Part shown: positions 24,027 through 31,818 of the stretch, piece after piece | Position numbering within the stretch: position 1 is the stretch's first letter | Layout: every line of letters begins with the position of its first letter | Assembly: GCA_039182965.1 (NCBI GenBank) | Contig: JBCDBW010000042.1 | Coordinates: 1 to 31,818, forward strand | Length of the DNA stretch: 31,818 bases | Origin: JBCDBW01 sp039182965 | Lineage (GTDB): Bacteria; Verrucomicrobiota; Verrucomicrobiia; Verrucomicrobiales; DEV007 | Direction: 5' to 3' | Made by a program: the position numbers and the translations under genes | Notes under the pieces: model-generated | Told to the model about the DNA's origin: nothing | The model's database searches: none | What the model saw: only the letters and a program-made list of their open reading frames with translations

Positions 24027-24157
24027 AGCGCGGCCTCCAGATGCGCCCGCCTCGTTCACGGCATCACGAATCACCTATCCCCACCATCAGGTCGCCGGCA
24101 GCACTCCCGCTCTGCCGCGAACAACCACGGCGCCCTTCACCTCTCCATACTTACCAG

Positions 24158-24595
24158 CTAAGCCAGCCCCCGATTCTTCTCATCAATCTGCGTGTTCAAG
24201 GTGCAGAAATCATAAATCCACCCGATCACAAACAGACCACCGGTCAGCAGGTAAATAATCCCTGTCACCCATTTGCCCAAGTAAAACCGATGCAGCCCAA
24301 ATACACCCAGGAAAGTCTGCAAAATCCACGCCACTGAATAATCATATCTCCCCAAAGCAAAACGCCGGTCTGCCTCGCGATCCATCGAAGGAATCAAAAA
24401 CAAATCAATGATCCACCCAATCAACAACAACCCACCCGTCAAAAACCAAATAACTCCCGTCACCGGCTTCCCAAAGTAAAACCGATGCGACCCTAGAAAC
24501 CCGAAGATCCACAGCAAATACCCGATTACCATGCTATGGGTCGAAGCTTCCGGCCTCGCCGACCTCCCGCTACCCTGAACAATCGCCTCACTCAT
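24158..24595 (-). CDS. Protein with two tandem TM2 domains
   Basis: Membrane protein of 145 residues with two TM2 modules. Each is a pair of helices around a Gly-Xaa-His-Arg-Phe-Tyr turn: FLGSHRFYFGKPVTGVIWFLTGG and VFGLHRFYLGKWVTGIIYLLTGG, each closed by IGWI-Asp/Tyr. They are separated by a charged linker SMDREADRRFALGRYDYS. ATG 24595 is preferred to the longer frame (24700) because a GGAGG-type SD lies just upstream. A single TM2 domain is usual, so the duplication is somewhat unusual, though known. Function unknown. It is convergent with the SNF2 gene. Confidence 0.8.
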   Translation of the reverse strand: MSEAIVQGSGRSARPEASTHSMVIGYLLWIFGFLGSHRFYFGKPVTGVIWFLTGGLLLIGWIIDLFLIPSMDREADRRFALGRYDYSVAWILQTFLGVFGLHRFYLGKWVTGIIYLLTGGLFVIGWIYDFCTLNTQIDEKNRGLA

Positions 24596-24727
24596 CACCC
24601 TCCAACTCTGCCTCCTCCCCACCCGCTCGCCAACTACAAACCCTCGCTCATTTTGCAACCCCGCCCGTCCCCAAAGCCCAACGAGACGGAAAAAAAACAA
24701 TGCGCCGCATCTTCAAAACCGCCACCC

Positions 24728-25402
24728 CTAATACAAATACTCCGCCGCCATCCGGTTCAAGGCATAGCGCGCCGCCGGAAAAACATCCGCCAGCTGTAAA
24801 TACACCCCCCGCACCGCAAACTCATCCGCTAGCGGATGCTCCCCGGCCGTCCGAAACGCCTCCCGCGCCACCCCCTCATAAAAATCCGTCCCCGGCGCAC
24901 CACGCCGCTCCGATCGCCGCGCCAGGTAACGCGGAAACAATCCCGTCAAAAACATGAAATGATTCCCACAATGCACATGCAGTAAAAACCGATCGTAATC
25001 GTTCGCCCGATCAAGCGCTTCAATAAAATCCACATGATAGGAAAAATCCACCGCCGGCTCACTCCCTGCCATACCAAATGCATTCCCCTTCGCGTATTCC
25101 CCTAACGTTGCCGCCACGTAATCTGCAACGAACACATCCGCAATCCCCGCTTCCTTCAGACTGTGACGAACCAGGACGTAGAAATACAGATTCACCGAGA
25201 TATCGACCGGATACGCCAAATCAAGCACTGCTTGCAATAACCGCTCGTCTTCCAAAACCGCGTTCAGCGCCTCTTCCTCATCCCGCATAACCCTCTCCAG
25301 ATATCCCCGCTGCTCCACCCCTCCTGTCAATGCCCGCGTGATAAACCGAAAATCCCGCCCCTCCAAACGCCGTCGACAACTCCGCGGAACCATCGCGTTC
25401 AT
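24728..25402 (-). CDS. Hypothetical helical protein of unknown function
   Basis: Protein of 224 residues with no recognised domain, signal peptide or membrane segment. It is predicted to be almost entirely helical and acidic. A His-rich central motif HVHCGNHFMFLTGLFP (about 142-157) and DFSYHVDFIEALDRA stand out and could form a metal or haem site. One of the best SDs of the window, AGGAGG (complement of 25408-25413), lies 5 bases before ATG 25402, so the start is well supported. An AT-rich stretch (25415-25470) between this gene and the divergent fxsA probably holds both promoters. Confidence 0.7.
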   Translation of the reverse strand: MNAMVPRSCRRRLEGRDFRFITRALTGGVEQRGYLERVMRDEEEALNAVLEDERLLQAVLDLAYPVDISVNLYFYVLVRHSLKEAGIADVFVADYVAATLGEYAKGNAFGMAGSEPAVDFSYHVDFIEALDRANDYDRFLLHVHCGNHFMFLTGLFPRYLARRSERRGAPGTDFYEGVAREAFRTAGEHPLADEFAVRGVYLQLADVFPAARYALNRMAAEYLY

Positions 25403-25555
25403 CCCTGCCTCCTCTCCAAATTAGAAAACGTCTCAACCATTCCTAATTTAATTTAGAATTGTTAAATATTACCGGTGTCCCCCGGCTCCATGCAATTTCC
25501 ATTTTCATAGCGCAATATTCGTGTCAATTCTCGCCAACCCGTGGTTCCTTCTCCC

Positions 25556-26047
25556 ATGTTCGCCCGCCTCCTCTTCCTTTTCATCACCATTCCCCTCATC
25601 GAGCTCTACCTCTTCATGAAAATCGGGGCCCGTATCGGTCTCCCTGCCACCCTCATCATCATCGTCCTCACCGGTTTCATCGGTGCCGCCCTCACCCGCT
25701 ACCAAGGCCTCCGTACACTCGCCAAATTCCAAAAAGCCACTGCCGACGGCCGCATGCCTCATCAGGAGGTCCTCGACGGCCTCATGATCCTCGTCGCCGG
25801 GGCCGTCCTCCTCACACCCGGATTCCTCACTGACATCTTCGGCTTCGCCCTCCTCGTTCCTGCCGTCCGCACCACCGTCCGTAAATTCCTCGCCCGATAC
25901 GTCAAAAATCACGTCCGGATCGTCAGCACAGACCTCAACCAAACCAATCCCACTCCGACCAATCCATCCCGCTTTCCGCCCGAACACCCGCGCGAGGAAA
26001 AAGTGGTCGACGCCAAGGTCATCGACAGCACCCCCACGAAGAATTAG
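25556..26047 (+). CDS. fxsA: FxsA-family inner membrane protein
   Basis: Membrane protein of 163 residues. The N-terminus FARLLFLFITIPLIELYLFMKIG, then LIIIVLTGFIGAALTRYQGLRTL and LMILVAGAVLLTPGFLTDIFGFALLVP, is diagnostic of FxsA. In Escherichia coli overproduction of FxsA relieves F-plasmid exclusion of phage T7; its native role is unclear. ATG 25556 matches the family N-terminus; GTG 25541 would add five residues. The C-terminal 50 residues are hydrophilic and Pro/Thr-rich, probably cytosolic. Confidence 0.85.
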   Translation: MFARLLFLFITIPLIELYLFMKIGARIGLPATLIIIVLTGFIGAALTRYQGLRTLAKFQKATADGRMPHQEVLDGLMILVAGAVLLTPGFLTDIFGFALLVPAVRTTVRKFLARYVKNHVRIVSTDLNQTNPTPTNPSRFPPEHPREEKVVDAKVIDSTPTKN

Positions 26048-26112
26048 TGCCCCTCCGAGGAACTCGCGCTCCCAAGGCGCCTCACGATCCATCAAGTCTC
26101 GAAAGCACCAAT

Positions 26113-26469
26113 TCAGCGCCTCGTCTCGACGTCCTTTCTTTCCTGACACAATACACACAACGAAGCCGATGGTTTGGCAAACAATCGCGCTACCGGAATC
26201 TCACCACCACAACCCTCGCACACCCCATGCGTCCCCTCCTCCAATCGCACCAGCGCTAAGTCGATCTTCTCCACCAAATTTCCCTCGTCACCCGCAATCC
26301 GATCGGTTACCCACATCGATGCAATCGCCGCTGCCTGATCCTGCGGATCTCGAAATTCACGCATCTCACCCAACCCCATTCCCCTATCGTGGCTCTTCAA
26401 GCTGGACGCCATCAACTCCCGCTGCTCTAGGAGCCTCGTTCGCAGTTCCTCCGCCTGCTCCTTGTCCAT
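26113..26469 (-). CDS. DksA/TraR-type C4 zinc finger protein
   Basis: Protein of 118 residues with an N-terminal helical coiled-coil region and the C-terminal zinc finger CEGCGGEIPVARLFAKP plus CVLCQ (Cys84, 87, 105 and 108), the DksA/TraR pattern. Members bind the RNA polymerase secondary channel and modulate initiation, often with ppGpp. The acidic coiled-coil tip of true DksA (DxxDxA) appears here as DPQDQAA near 41-47, so DksA-like activity is possible. ATG 26469 begins at MDKEQAEEL; the longer frame to 26547 lacks similarity. It lies 291 bases downstream of the amidohydrolase on the same strand. Confidence 0.85.
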   Translation of the reverse strand: MDKEQAEELRTRLLEQRELMASSLKSHDRGMGLGEMREFRDPQDQAAAIASMWVTDRIAGDEGNLVEKIDLALVRLEEGTHGVCEGCGGEIPVARLFAKPSASLCVLCQERKDVETRR

Positions 26470-26760
26470 GACAGCCATACGATGCGACAGAATTTCAGGT
26501 CCGACTCTATCCCTCATTTCAGCATTTACCGTGCCGTCTCTTCGCATCGACCAAAAATTTCCCCTTTAACGACAGTCGACCCGCCGCCCACCAAACCCAG
26601 CGTTCTTCGCCACGGACTCGCCTCGTGGATCTCCACCGGGCCATCAGAAATCGACCATCTCATCAACCATCGCACTTTGAGCTCCCACTCCCAAAGCACG
26701 TCCCACCCCAATCCCTTGCCGCCCGGCACTCCCCGCTTTCCTCCCCTACAAAGTCATCGC

Positions 26761-27738
26761 CTAGTCGATTAATTTTCCGAACCTTAAGAAGGTCTCCTCG
26801 TCAAACCCCATCTCTCGCTTCAAAAGACAATCCCGCTCCAAAGCGTTCCGCTCTCTCGAAGCCGCCCTCCACGTCTCCCGGTCAATCGCCCCCACTCGCC
26901 ACGGCCCAAAACCTCCCACTGGAATCGGAAAATCACTCCCATGCAGGATCCGCTCCATCACCATCTCCCCCCCCTGCAGCACCTTCGGCACGGTCCGACT
27001 CCGAAGCGGTGTGCTCAACGCTGAGTTGTCTCCGTAAAGATTCGGAAACTCCGCAAACATTTCCAACAACCCCGCAGTATAGTCCGGATCCCTGAGCCCC
27101 GATCGCCCCGCGCAATGGGCTGCAATTACGCGTACCCCACATTCCAGCGGCAGCCGTAAGGTCGCCGGATCGGCATACTCCGGACGCATCACGGGCAAGC
27201 TCAACTCCCCACCCGTGTGCGCCAACAAGATCATGCCCGCTTCCGCCATCCGCTCCCAAAAAACCTGATATCGCTTGTCCGAACAGTTCACGTTCAAACA
27301 ATTCGGCAGTAGCTTCAACACCCTCGCACCACGCGCCAGACAGATCTCCAATTCCTCCATCGCATCCCGACGACCGGGATGAATCGAAGCCGCCGCCAGA
27401 AACAAGTTCGGATGTCGATCCACGACCGCGAATAGATACTCATTCGGCACGTAAAAGCCCCCTTTTTCAGGCAACGGTTCCCCGCTGTCACTATGCGGAA
27501 CGTCCTGAGCCAGGAGAACCGCCGCGTCCAGCGACCCCGCCCCTTCTACCAAGCCCACCAATCGTTCGACATACGCCTCGTCCACCTTGCCCGAGCGAAA
27601 CAGATCCCTCGGCATCCCATGCTCCCGTAGCATGACCCCCCCCATAAACTGGTGATATAGGGTCCGAAAGCGCACCCAACACCCGCTCCCCGAGCTCCCA
27701 TCACCCACCAAATGCACATGACAATCAATACGTCGCAT
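26761..27738 (-). CDS. Amidohydrolase-family (amidohydrolase 2-type) metal-dependent hydrolase
   Basis: TIM-barrel hydrolase of 325 residues. Metal-binding motifs are HVH after strand 1 (His7, His9), LLAHTGGE and VIAAHCAGRSG for the other His residues, and the final Asp in ILHGSDFP. Members of this branch hydrolyse lactones or decarboxylate aromatic or sugar acids. An L-fuconolactonase role would complete the fucose pathway encoded at 10-14 kb, but it is 12 kb away, so this is only a possibility. ATG 27738 starts at MRRIDCHVHL; the frame to 27771 adds 11 residues without similarity. Unusual Cys content (DCHVH, NCLNVNC) is seen. Confidence 0.75.
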   Translation of the reverse strand: MRRIDCHVHLVGDGSSGSGCWVRFRTLYHQFMGGVMLREHGMPRDLFRSGKVDEAYVERLVGLVEGAGSLDAAVLLAQDVPHSDSGEPLPEKGGFYVPNEYLFAVVDRHPNLFLAAASIHPGRRDAMEELEICLARGARVLKLLPNCLNVNCSDKRYQVFWERMAEAGMILLAHTGGELSLPVMRPEYADPATLRLPLECGVRVIAAHCAGRSGLRDPDYTAGLLEMFAEFPNLYGDNSALSTPLRSRTVPKVLQGGEMVMERILHGSDFPIPVGGFGPWRVGAIDRETWRAASRERNALERDCLLKREMGFDEETFLRFGKLID

Positions 27739-27915
27739 CGCCGCACATCCTACCCCGCCGCAAAGAAACAAAAAGGGCCAAAATTAAAACCCTGCCCGAT
27801 TCGGTTGAGCATGGCCCTGAGAGCATGCCCGTCTTCTCGGCCCCTACTCCACTCAACTTCATACCTTCGCATCTGCTAAGTTCCAGAGCCAAGTACGTCT
27901 GTGACTTGGACAACC

Positions 27916-28029
27916 GTGCACCCCGAGTTCAGTTGCAGCAAACTCGACGTCTACTTCGACGGCATCGAGAAAAAACCCACTCTCCTAACTCAAACGATTA
28001 ACATTCCCCCGTCCACGCCGACGTCCTAA
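27916..28029 (+). CDS. Possible small ORF in the 27739-28043 gap
   Basis: The frame from GTG 27916 (or GTG 27901) to TAA 28027-28029 would encode about 37 residues reading HPEFSCSKLDVYFDGIEKK and then a Thr/Pro-rich end. The codons (CTC GAC GTC TAC TTC GAC GGC ATC GAG) match the style of the genes nearby, which is the only evidence. No SD and no family are seen. It may be a gene remnant. The rest of the 305-base gap between the divergent amidohydrolase and phospholipase D genes holds nothing I can name. Confidence 0.25.
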   Translation: MHPEFSCSKLDVYFDGIEKKPTLLTQTINIPPSTPTS

Positions 28030-28043
28030 ACTCCAACCCACGC

Positions 28044-29180
28044 ATGCCCACTCCAAACCCGCCAACGCTCCTCCACGACCCCACAAATCCCGCGACCCCC
28101 GCCGCCTTCCCCACCTTCAATCGTGTCCTCCGCGAAATTGCTCAGGCCCAATCCTCCATCCACATCCACATGTATGTCTGGCGCAATGACGCCATCGGCA
28201 ACCAAATCGGTCAGTCCCTCCTCGTCGCCGCCCAACGCGGTGTCAAAATCCACATCCTCAAAGACAAAGGTGCCATCATGTTTGAACGCATCGAAATGAA
28301 CCAAAAGTCATTCTTCCACACCAAACTGCCAAAACTCAAAACCCTCACCCTAAGCTTTGTTGGACGCACCTTCCCCGACACCTATATCAAAGACGATCAC
28401 ACACCCAAACTCGGCCAAGCTCTTGCCGCCCACCCTAATGTCACCCTTTCTTGGATCGGTAAAACCCACACGAAATACTATCTATTCGACGATCACGTAC
28501 TCCTCACCGGTTCCATTAATATCGAAGACCGCCACACCCGATACTTGGATTACATGGTTGCCCTGGAAGGCCAAGAACACATCGAGCGATTCCAAGCCCG
28601 CCTCGCCCGTAAAGTCTCCTTCGATCCCGCCCGCTCGATCGATTTCCTCTGCAATAACCATCACCACGACGGAACAAAGACTTTCGAAATCAAACCCGCC
28701 CTCCTTGACGCTCTCGACACCGCTAGATCTAACGTCTATATCGAAATGGCCTACCTCGGCGATGACGATATCACCTGCGCCATTATCAACGCTGCTCGGC
28801 GGGGAGTCAAAACCATCATCTTGTTTTCGAAGGAAGCGAACGTCGGCAATGACATCAACTACCGCACCATCCACTACATCGCCTCCCGTGCGCCGGTCGA
28901 AGTCTACCTCACTCCTCGGATGATCCACTCAAAACTCATCCGTATCGACAACACTCGCGTCATCACCGGCTCCTGCAACTTCTCCGTTTTCTCCCTCCAA
29001 AAAGCCGGTGAACTGAATCTCCATATCCAAAACCACCCCGAGTTCCTCGCCACTCTCGAAAAACTCATCCAATCGCGCCTCAACGCTTCCCAAAAGGTAT
29101 CCTCCCCCGGCGACCTGAAAGCCTACAACCCCCTCATCGCCTCCCTCCAACAATTCCACCAGAAGTGGAACCCCAACTAA
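28044..29180 (+). CDS. Phospholipase D / cardiolipin-synthase-like protein with two HKD motifs
   Basis: PLD-superfamily enzyme of 378 residues. The first HKD motif is HTKYYLFDD (His142, Lys144, Asp149) followed by TGSINI. The second is HSKLIRID (His295, Lys297, Asp302) followed by TGSCNFS. The two catalytic halves are present, so the protein can form its active site alone. The sequence SIHIHMYVWRNDAIGNQIGQSLL at the N-terminus is typical of cardiolipin synthases, which link phosphatidylglycerol molecules. The usual N-terminal transmembrane helices of ClsA are absent, as in ClsB-type enzymes. It overlaps the convergent DUF2200 gene by 4 bases at the 3' end. Confidence 0.87.
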   Translation: MPTPNPPTLLHDPTNPATPAAFPTFNRVLREIAQAQSSIHIHMYVWRNDAIGNQIGQSLLVAAQRGVKIHILKDKGAIMFERIEMNQKSFFHTKLPKLKTLTLSFVGRTFPDTYIKDDHTPKLGQALAAHPNVTLSWIGKTHTKYYLFDDHVLLTGSINIEDRHTRYLDYMVALEGQEHIERFQARLARKVSFDPARSIDFLCNNHHHDGTKTFEIKPALLDALDTARSNVYIEMAYLGDDDITCAIINAARRGVKTIILFSKEANVGNDINYRTIHYIASRAPVEVYLTPRMIHSKLIRIDNTRVITGSCNFSVFSLQKAGELNLHIQNHPEFLATLEKLIQSRLNASQKVSSPGDLKAYNPLIASLQQFHQKWNPN

Positions 29181-29638
29181 ACTTCATGCTCGGACACGCC
29201 ACCCAACACAACCCTCGGGAGAAGCGTGTCCCTTACCATCGTCACAGGAATCCGGAAAAGATCACCCCCTGTATCCATCCGCAGAATCACTTGCATAATC
29301 CGCTCCTTGGCCAATTCGTCGACCAACTTGTCCGGATATCTCGCCTGCCAAAACAGACGGTTTCCCAAGTCCTCGACTAGATAACCGCAAATAATACCCC
29401 CAATGAGCGAAGCTTTGGGATTGCGCCGGCATTCCTCAAAGAAAGTTTCAAACGTCACATCGCTTTTGATCAGTGACATCAATTGCTTCTCATCATATCC
29501 CGTCAGCCACGTGATGACTTCATCAAGTTCTTCCTTGGATCTTCCCTTCTCTCTGACTTTCGCCAGGTAGAGAGGGTAAATCGACTCAAAGGTCATCTTC
29601 GCAATCCGTTCTTCCGTGCCAGAAGGTGGCTGTTTCAT
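29177..29638 (-). CDS. DUF2200 family protein with a C-terminal extension
   Basis: Protein of 153 residues. MTFESIYPLYLAKVREKGR, ELDEVITWLTGYDE, FETFFEECRRNPKASLIGG, ICGYLVEDL and RYPDKLVDELAKERIMQVILR match the DUF2200 family, whose function is unknown. Family members usually end near the last motif at about 115-120 residues. Here about 30 more residues follow (GGDLFRIPVTMVRDTLLPR...). N-terminal Gln/Pro-rich residues precede the domain. Codon use is less C-rich than in the left part of the window. It is the last gene of a minus-strand group that also holds the SdpI-like gene. Confidence 0.8.
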   Translation of the reverse strand: MKQPPSGTEERIAKMTFESIYPLYLAKVREKGRSKEELDEVITWLTGYDEKQLMSLIKSDVTFETFFEECRRNPKASLIGGIICGYLVEDLGNRLFWQARYPDKLVDELAKERIMQVILRMDTGGDLFRIPVTMVRDTLLPRVVLGGVSEHEV

Positions 29639-29757
29639 CGTGATTTAGGTCTCGAGACCACTGATGATCCGGTGCTCGTTCGTGAGACGTCGCGCCAGCC
29701 AGCAAACGGATCCAAAGGGCGCCCATCCATTTCGGTTTTCCGCCCCTATCTCCCCAC

Positions 29758-30177
29758 TCATTTCGCCTTCGGTTCGGTATCGCTCGGCTCAACACCATCT
29801 TCCTCCACCCTCGAATGTTGGCTCGGCGACGTGAGATTACTTTTCGCCCAAAGAAAAACCTGAGGAAGGGCACCCAAAAAAAGCAGCGGTGTCAGCGTAA
29901 ACAGCAAAACCATCGAAATATTCGAAGGGGAAATCGGATGCTTGAAGTGCAGAACAATCAACGCAATACCAATGATCAACACGGGCAGGCTCCAAATCAT
30001 GAGTACTTTGCCACCATATTGATTTACCCGATACCAGTTCTCATCAGATTCAAAGGCGATCGGTATCCTGACTCCGTAAGCTCGATTCATGGGAATTCGC
30101 TTCATCATGAGTGGGACGGAAACTCCAATAATCACCAACGCCACAATAATGTGTGAGATGCCCAAAACGAGTGTCAT
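29758..30177 (-). CDS. SdpI/YhfL-family membrane protein
   Basis: Protein of 139 residues with three or four transmembrane helices. The signature IPMNRAYGVRIPIAFESDEN with WYRVNQYGGKV is that of the SdpI/YhfL family. In Bacillus subtilis SdpI gives immunity to the SdpC toxin; in most other bacteria the role is unknown. The C-terminal 25 residues are acidic and hydrophilic. Its ATG overlaps, as ATGA, the stop of a frameshifted small gene just upstream, which would have been translationally coupled to it. B. subtilis sdpI is also coupled to a partner (sdpR), but the upstream remnant here does not look like an ArsR-type regulator. Confidence 0.8.
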   Translation of the reverse strand: MTLVLGISHIIVALVIIGVSVPLMMKRIPMNRAYGVRIPIAFESDENWYRVNQYGGKVLMIWSLPVLIIGIALIVLHFKHPISPSNISMVLLFTLTPLLFLGALPQVFLWAKSNLTSPSQHSRVEEDGVEPSDTEPKAK

Positions 30178-30339
30178 AACGGCGGTCCTATATCAAAATA
30201 AGCCTCAAAGACCTCCTCCAGGTTACCCGCACCACCAACTCGAATTCAAGGCTGCTGTCTCTGCCATAGCCGGGTGGATCTCCCAGAATGGCTCTTGAAT
30301 GCATCGTTTCAGGATCTCCACCATTGTCTTTTTGACCAT
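30174..30339 (-). pseudogene. Frameshifted small gene coupled to the SdpI-like gene
   Basis: From ATG 30339 the minus strand reads MVKKTMVEILKRCIQEPFWE and on to ...SSWWCG, then stops at TAA 30223-30225. One base out of phase at the GGG run (complement of 30226-30228) it continues NLEEVFEAYFDIGPPL and ends at a TGA (30174-30176) that overlaps the SdpI-like start as ATGA. Removing one G gives a continuous protein of about 54 residues. The frame is open further upstream to 30408. No family is recognised. It may be a true frameshift or a sequencing error. Confidence 0.5.
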
Positions 30340-30408
30340 GGGTCCATTCCCGACGGGCGCGCTCGAACCAGATCCAAACAGAGTCTCAACACTTACAGGT
30401 CTTGGCCG

Positions 30409-31070
30409 CTAGAGAACTGACTTGATTCGCTACGCCAACAAATTCCGAAATTCACCCCGTGCCAGCTCTAAGCGCTTTCCGAACCTCTCCCTGTATGTCT
30501 GGTATGGCTCGCAAGCCCGGAAACAAGGTAGGCATCTATTCAGACAAAGCTACTCGTAATACCGATCGCTGCTCTATTTCTCCTCCTCGTGCGCTACTCG
30601 AAATTAATGCGTTAAATCAGCCATCTGAACACTTTAACCTGAGTTGGGTCCATCTCGTTTTCCAACCACTCCTCCCCAATCACTTGAACGAGATACACAG
30701 CCACTCGGACTAGGCTGCTGGTCGCCAAGTTCAAACGCCTCTCCAAAACATCCGGTCAAGCACTACAATCGTCCCTCCTGCGAAATGCGGAGGAAGAGGG
30801 GGCGTTCCTCAAGGCTCTCAACGTTCTTAGAACGCTCCTTCCTAGAGGTGACGACTATCTATCTCACAGTTGACCATATAGGCCCGTGCGAAAGAGCTCT
30901 TGCGAAAAGCCGAACGTTCAAATCGCCCGAACTACCATCGGCATCGTCGGTACCTGTTGAGCCTATGAATTGGCGCCATTCATTCCAGATCAACTGTTGG
31001 TCGCTCGCTTGCGTTCACTTGGTTCACGAAAAACGGATCCAAAGCGCGGTCCGCCTAGAAGGAAACGCTC
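30409..31070. other. Gene-poor stretch, possibly decayed
   Basis: About 660 bases with no gene I can support. Short protein-like readings occur on both strands. One is on the plus strand at 30688-30873 without a usual start codon (...AEEEGAFLKALNVLRTLL...). The other is on the minus strand at 30612-30746 from a TTG (...YLVQVIGEEWLENEM...). Their partial look and mutual overlap suggest remnants of degraded genes rather than active ones. Confidence 0.4.
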
Positions 31071-31817
31071 CTATTGAGACTCGGAGGTAGCCTGGAGCTG
31101 GTCGATCAAAGTCTGGCTCTCTGGATGGTGAATCAAGCCCTTGTGAATAATTCGCTTAGCTCTCTCGCGATCGCCCGCTCCCTCGGCAAGTTCAGCACGT
31201 TCAATAAAAATGTCAGGTTCGGCGTTCTCTATCGCTTCTGAATAATCTGTGAGAAAACGATCCGCTCTCTCCGGATCGTTCACGAGTTGCGAGAGCTTTG
31301 CCGCCACGAGCGCCGACTTTCGGTCGTCAGGGATAATTCTAAGTATCCTCGCATACACCTCAATCGCTTCCTGATGCTTCCCTAAATTGACCAGCGCCGA
31401 GCCCAAGATCAAGTTGTTCCGGTAGTGGTGAGGGAAGATGGAATAATTGGCAAGAGTATGAAATAGTGCTTCCTCATATTCGCCATCGCTGGAAAGAATT
31501 TCAGCCAACTTCATTCGTGCAAAAAATAGGTCTGGATAGTGGGAAAGAGCCGATCGTGCGACATCTTCCGCAACCTCGACATCCCCTTCACCCAACGCCG
31601 GGAAAAAGCTCTGGTAAAAGATCCGATCAGCCCGCATTTCGGCAATGACTCGTGACCCAAACAAGACTGCACCAAATAAAATAAACGCGGTAGAGGTGAG
31701 CACCAGTAAACGGGCAGGTCGCCAACTCAGATTAAATGAGACTCGAAAACACGTCGGCCAGTCCACTGCAGAAAAAATAATTCCAAGGCAAGTAAGGAAA
31801 ACAAATTGAGGACCGGT
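31071..31817 (-). CDS. C-terminal part of a membrane protein with TPR repeats (candidate O-antigen ligase/polymerase type), 5' truncated
   Basis: The frame is open across the right window edge, so the N-terminus is missing; GTG 31766 is only an internal candidate start. The visible part has two hydrophobic helices (PQFVFLTCLGIIFSAVDW and LLVLTSTAFILFGAVLFGS) followed by about 190 residues of TPR-like helical repeats (EVAEDVARSALSHYPDLFFA, GKHQEAIEVYARILRIIPDD, GDRERAKRIIHKGLIHHPES). A final pair of membrane helices followed by periplasmic TPRs is the usual ending of O-antigen-ligase (Wzy_C/WaaL-like) proteins. This class assignment is inference because the ligase domain lies outside the window. 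Codon use is less C-rich than in the left part. Confidence 0.65.
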   Translation of the reverse strand, partial: TGPQFVFLTCLGIIFSAVDWPTCFRVSFNLSWRPARLLVLTSTAFILFGAVLFGSRVIAEMRADRIFYQSFFPALGEGDVEVAEDVARSALSHYPDLFFARMKLAEILSSDGEYEEALFHTLANYSIFPHHYRNNLILGSALVNLGKHQEAIEVYARILRIIPDDRKSALVAAKLSQLVNDPERADRFLTDYSEAIENAEPDIFIERAELAEGAGDRERAKRIIHKGLIHHPESQTLIDQLQATSESQ

Positions 31818-31818
31818 G

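Noticed and set aside
30459..31090. Plus-strand frames at 30459-30713 and 30644-31090
   Set aside because: No similarity, no SD and odd composition; treated as part of a gene-poor stretch.

Overview
The window looks like a chromosomal segment of an aerobic, heterotrophic bacterium, most probably of the Verrucomicrobiota (Opitutae/Puniceicoccales type). This is an inference from the very C-rich third codon positions, the sparse use of Shine-Dalgarno (SD) sequences and the gene mix; no rRNA or other phylogenetic marker is present. No tRNA, CRISPR array, complete insertion sequence or prophage was seen.

Left part (0-8.7 kb): after the tail of an Ala/Lys-rich protein and a strong terminator comes a roughly 400-base structured intergenic region. 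It leads into a five-gene plus-strand unit: a patatin-like lipase, a PaaK-type acyl-CoA ligase, a FadI-like thiolase, a FadJ-like multifunctional protein and a long-chain-type acyl-CoA dehydrogenase. Together these could release a fatty or aryl acid, activate it to the CoA ester and carry out every beta-oxidation step. The SD of the first gene lies inside a 12-bp hairpin.

Middle left (8.9-14.2 kb): a diacylglycerol/sphingosine-kinase-like lipid kinase, then a sugar-acid group made of a UxaA-type dehydratase and two short-chain dehydrogenases. The second dehydrogenase resembles L-fucose dehydrogenase and the first could be a 2-keto-3-deoxy-L-fuconate dehydrogenase, which suggests non-phosphorylative L-fucose catabolism. 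Two copies of an 82-bp element lie just upstream of the dehydratase and of the first dehydrogenase.

Centre (14.2-21.5 kb): mainly small envelope and stress proteins. They are an exported hypothetical, an HdeD-like membrane protein whose 3' end appears frameshifted, a lone cyclic-nucleotide-binding domain and a metallophosphoesterase. Next is a TetR regulator and thioredoxin pair whose two promoters share the same inverted repeat. Three tiny lipoproteins, an exported glutathione peroxidase and a PGPGW-like membrane protein follow.

Right part (21.7-31.8 kb): a SNF2-family ATPase, a double TM2-domain protein, an unknown protein with a strong SD, FxsA, a DksA/TraR zinc finger protein, an amidohydrolase and a two-HKD phospholipase D/cardiolipin-synthase-like enzyme. 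From about 29.2 kb the coding style changes to less C-rich third positions, with DUF2200, an SdpI-like protein preceded by a frameshifted small gene, a gene-poor stretch, and the C-terminal part of a membrane protein with TPR repeats (possibly an O-antigen-ligase/polymerase-type protein) that runs off the right edge.
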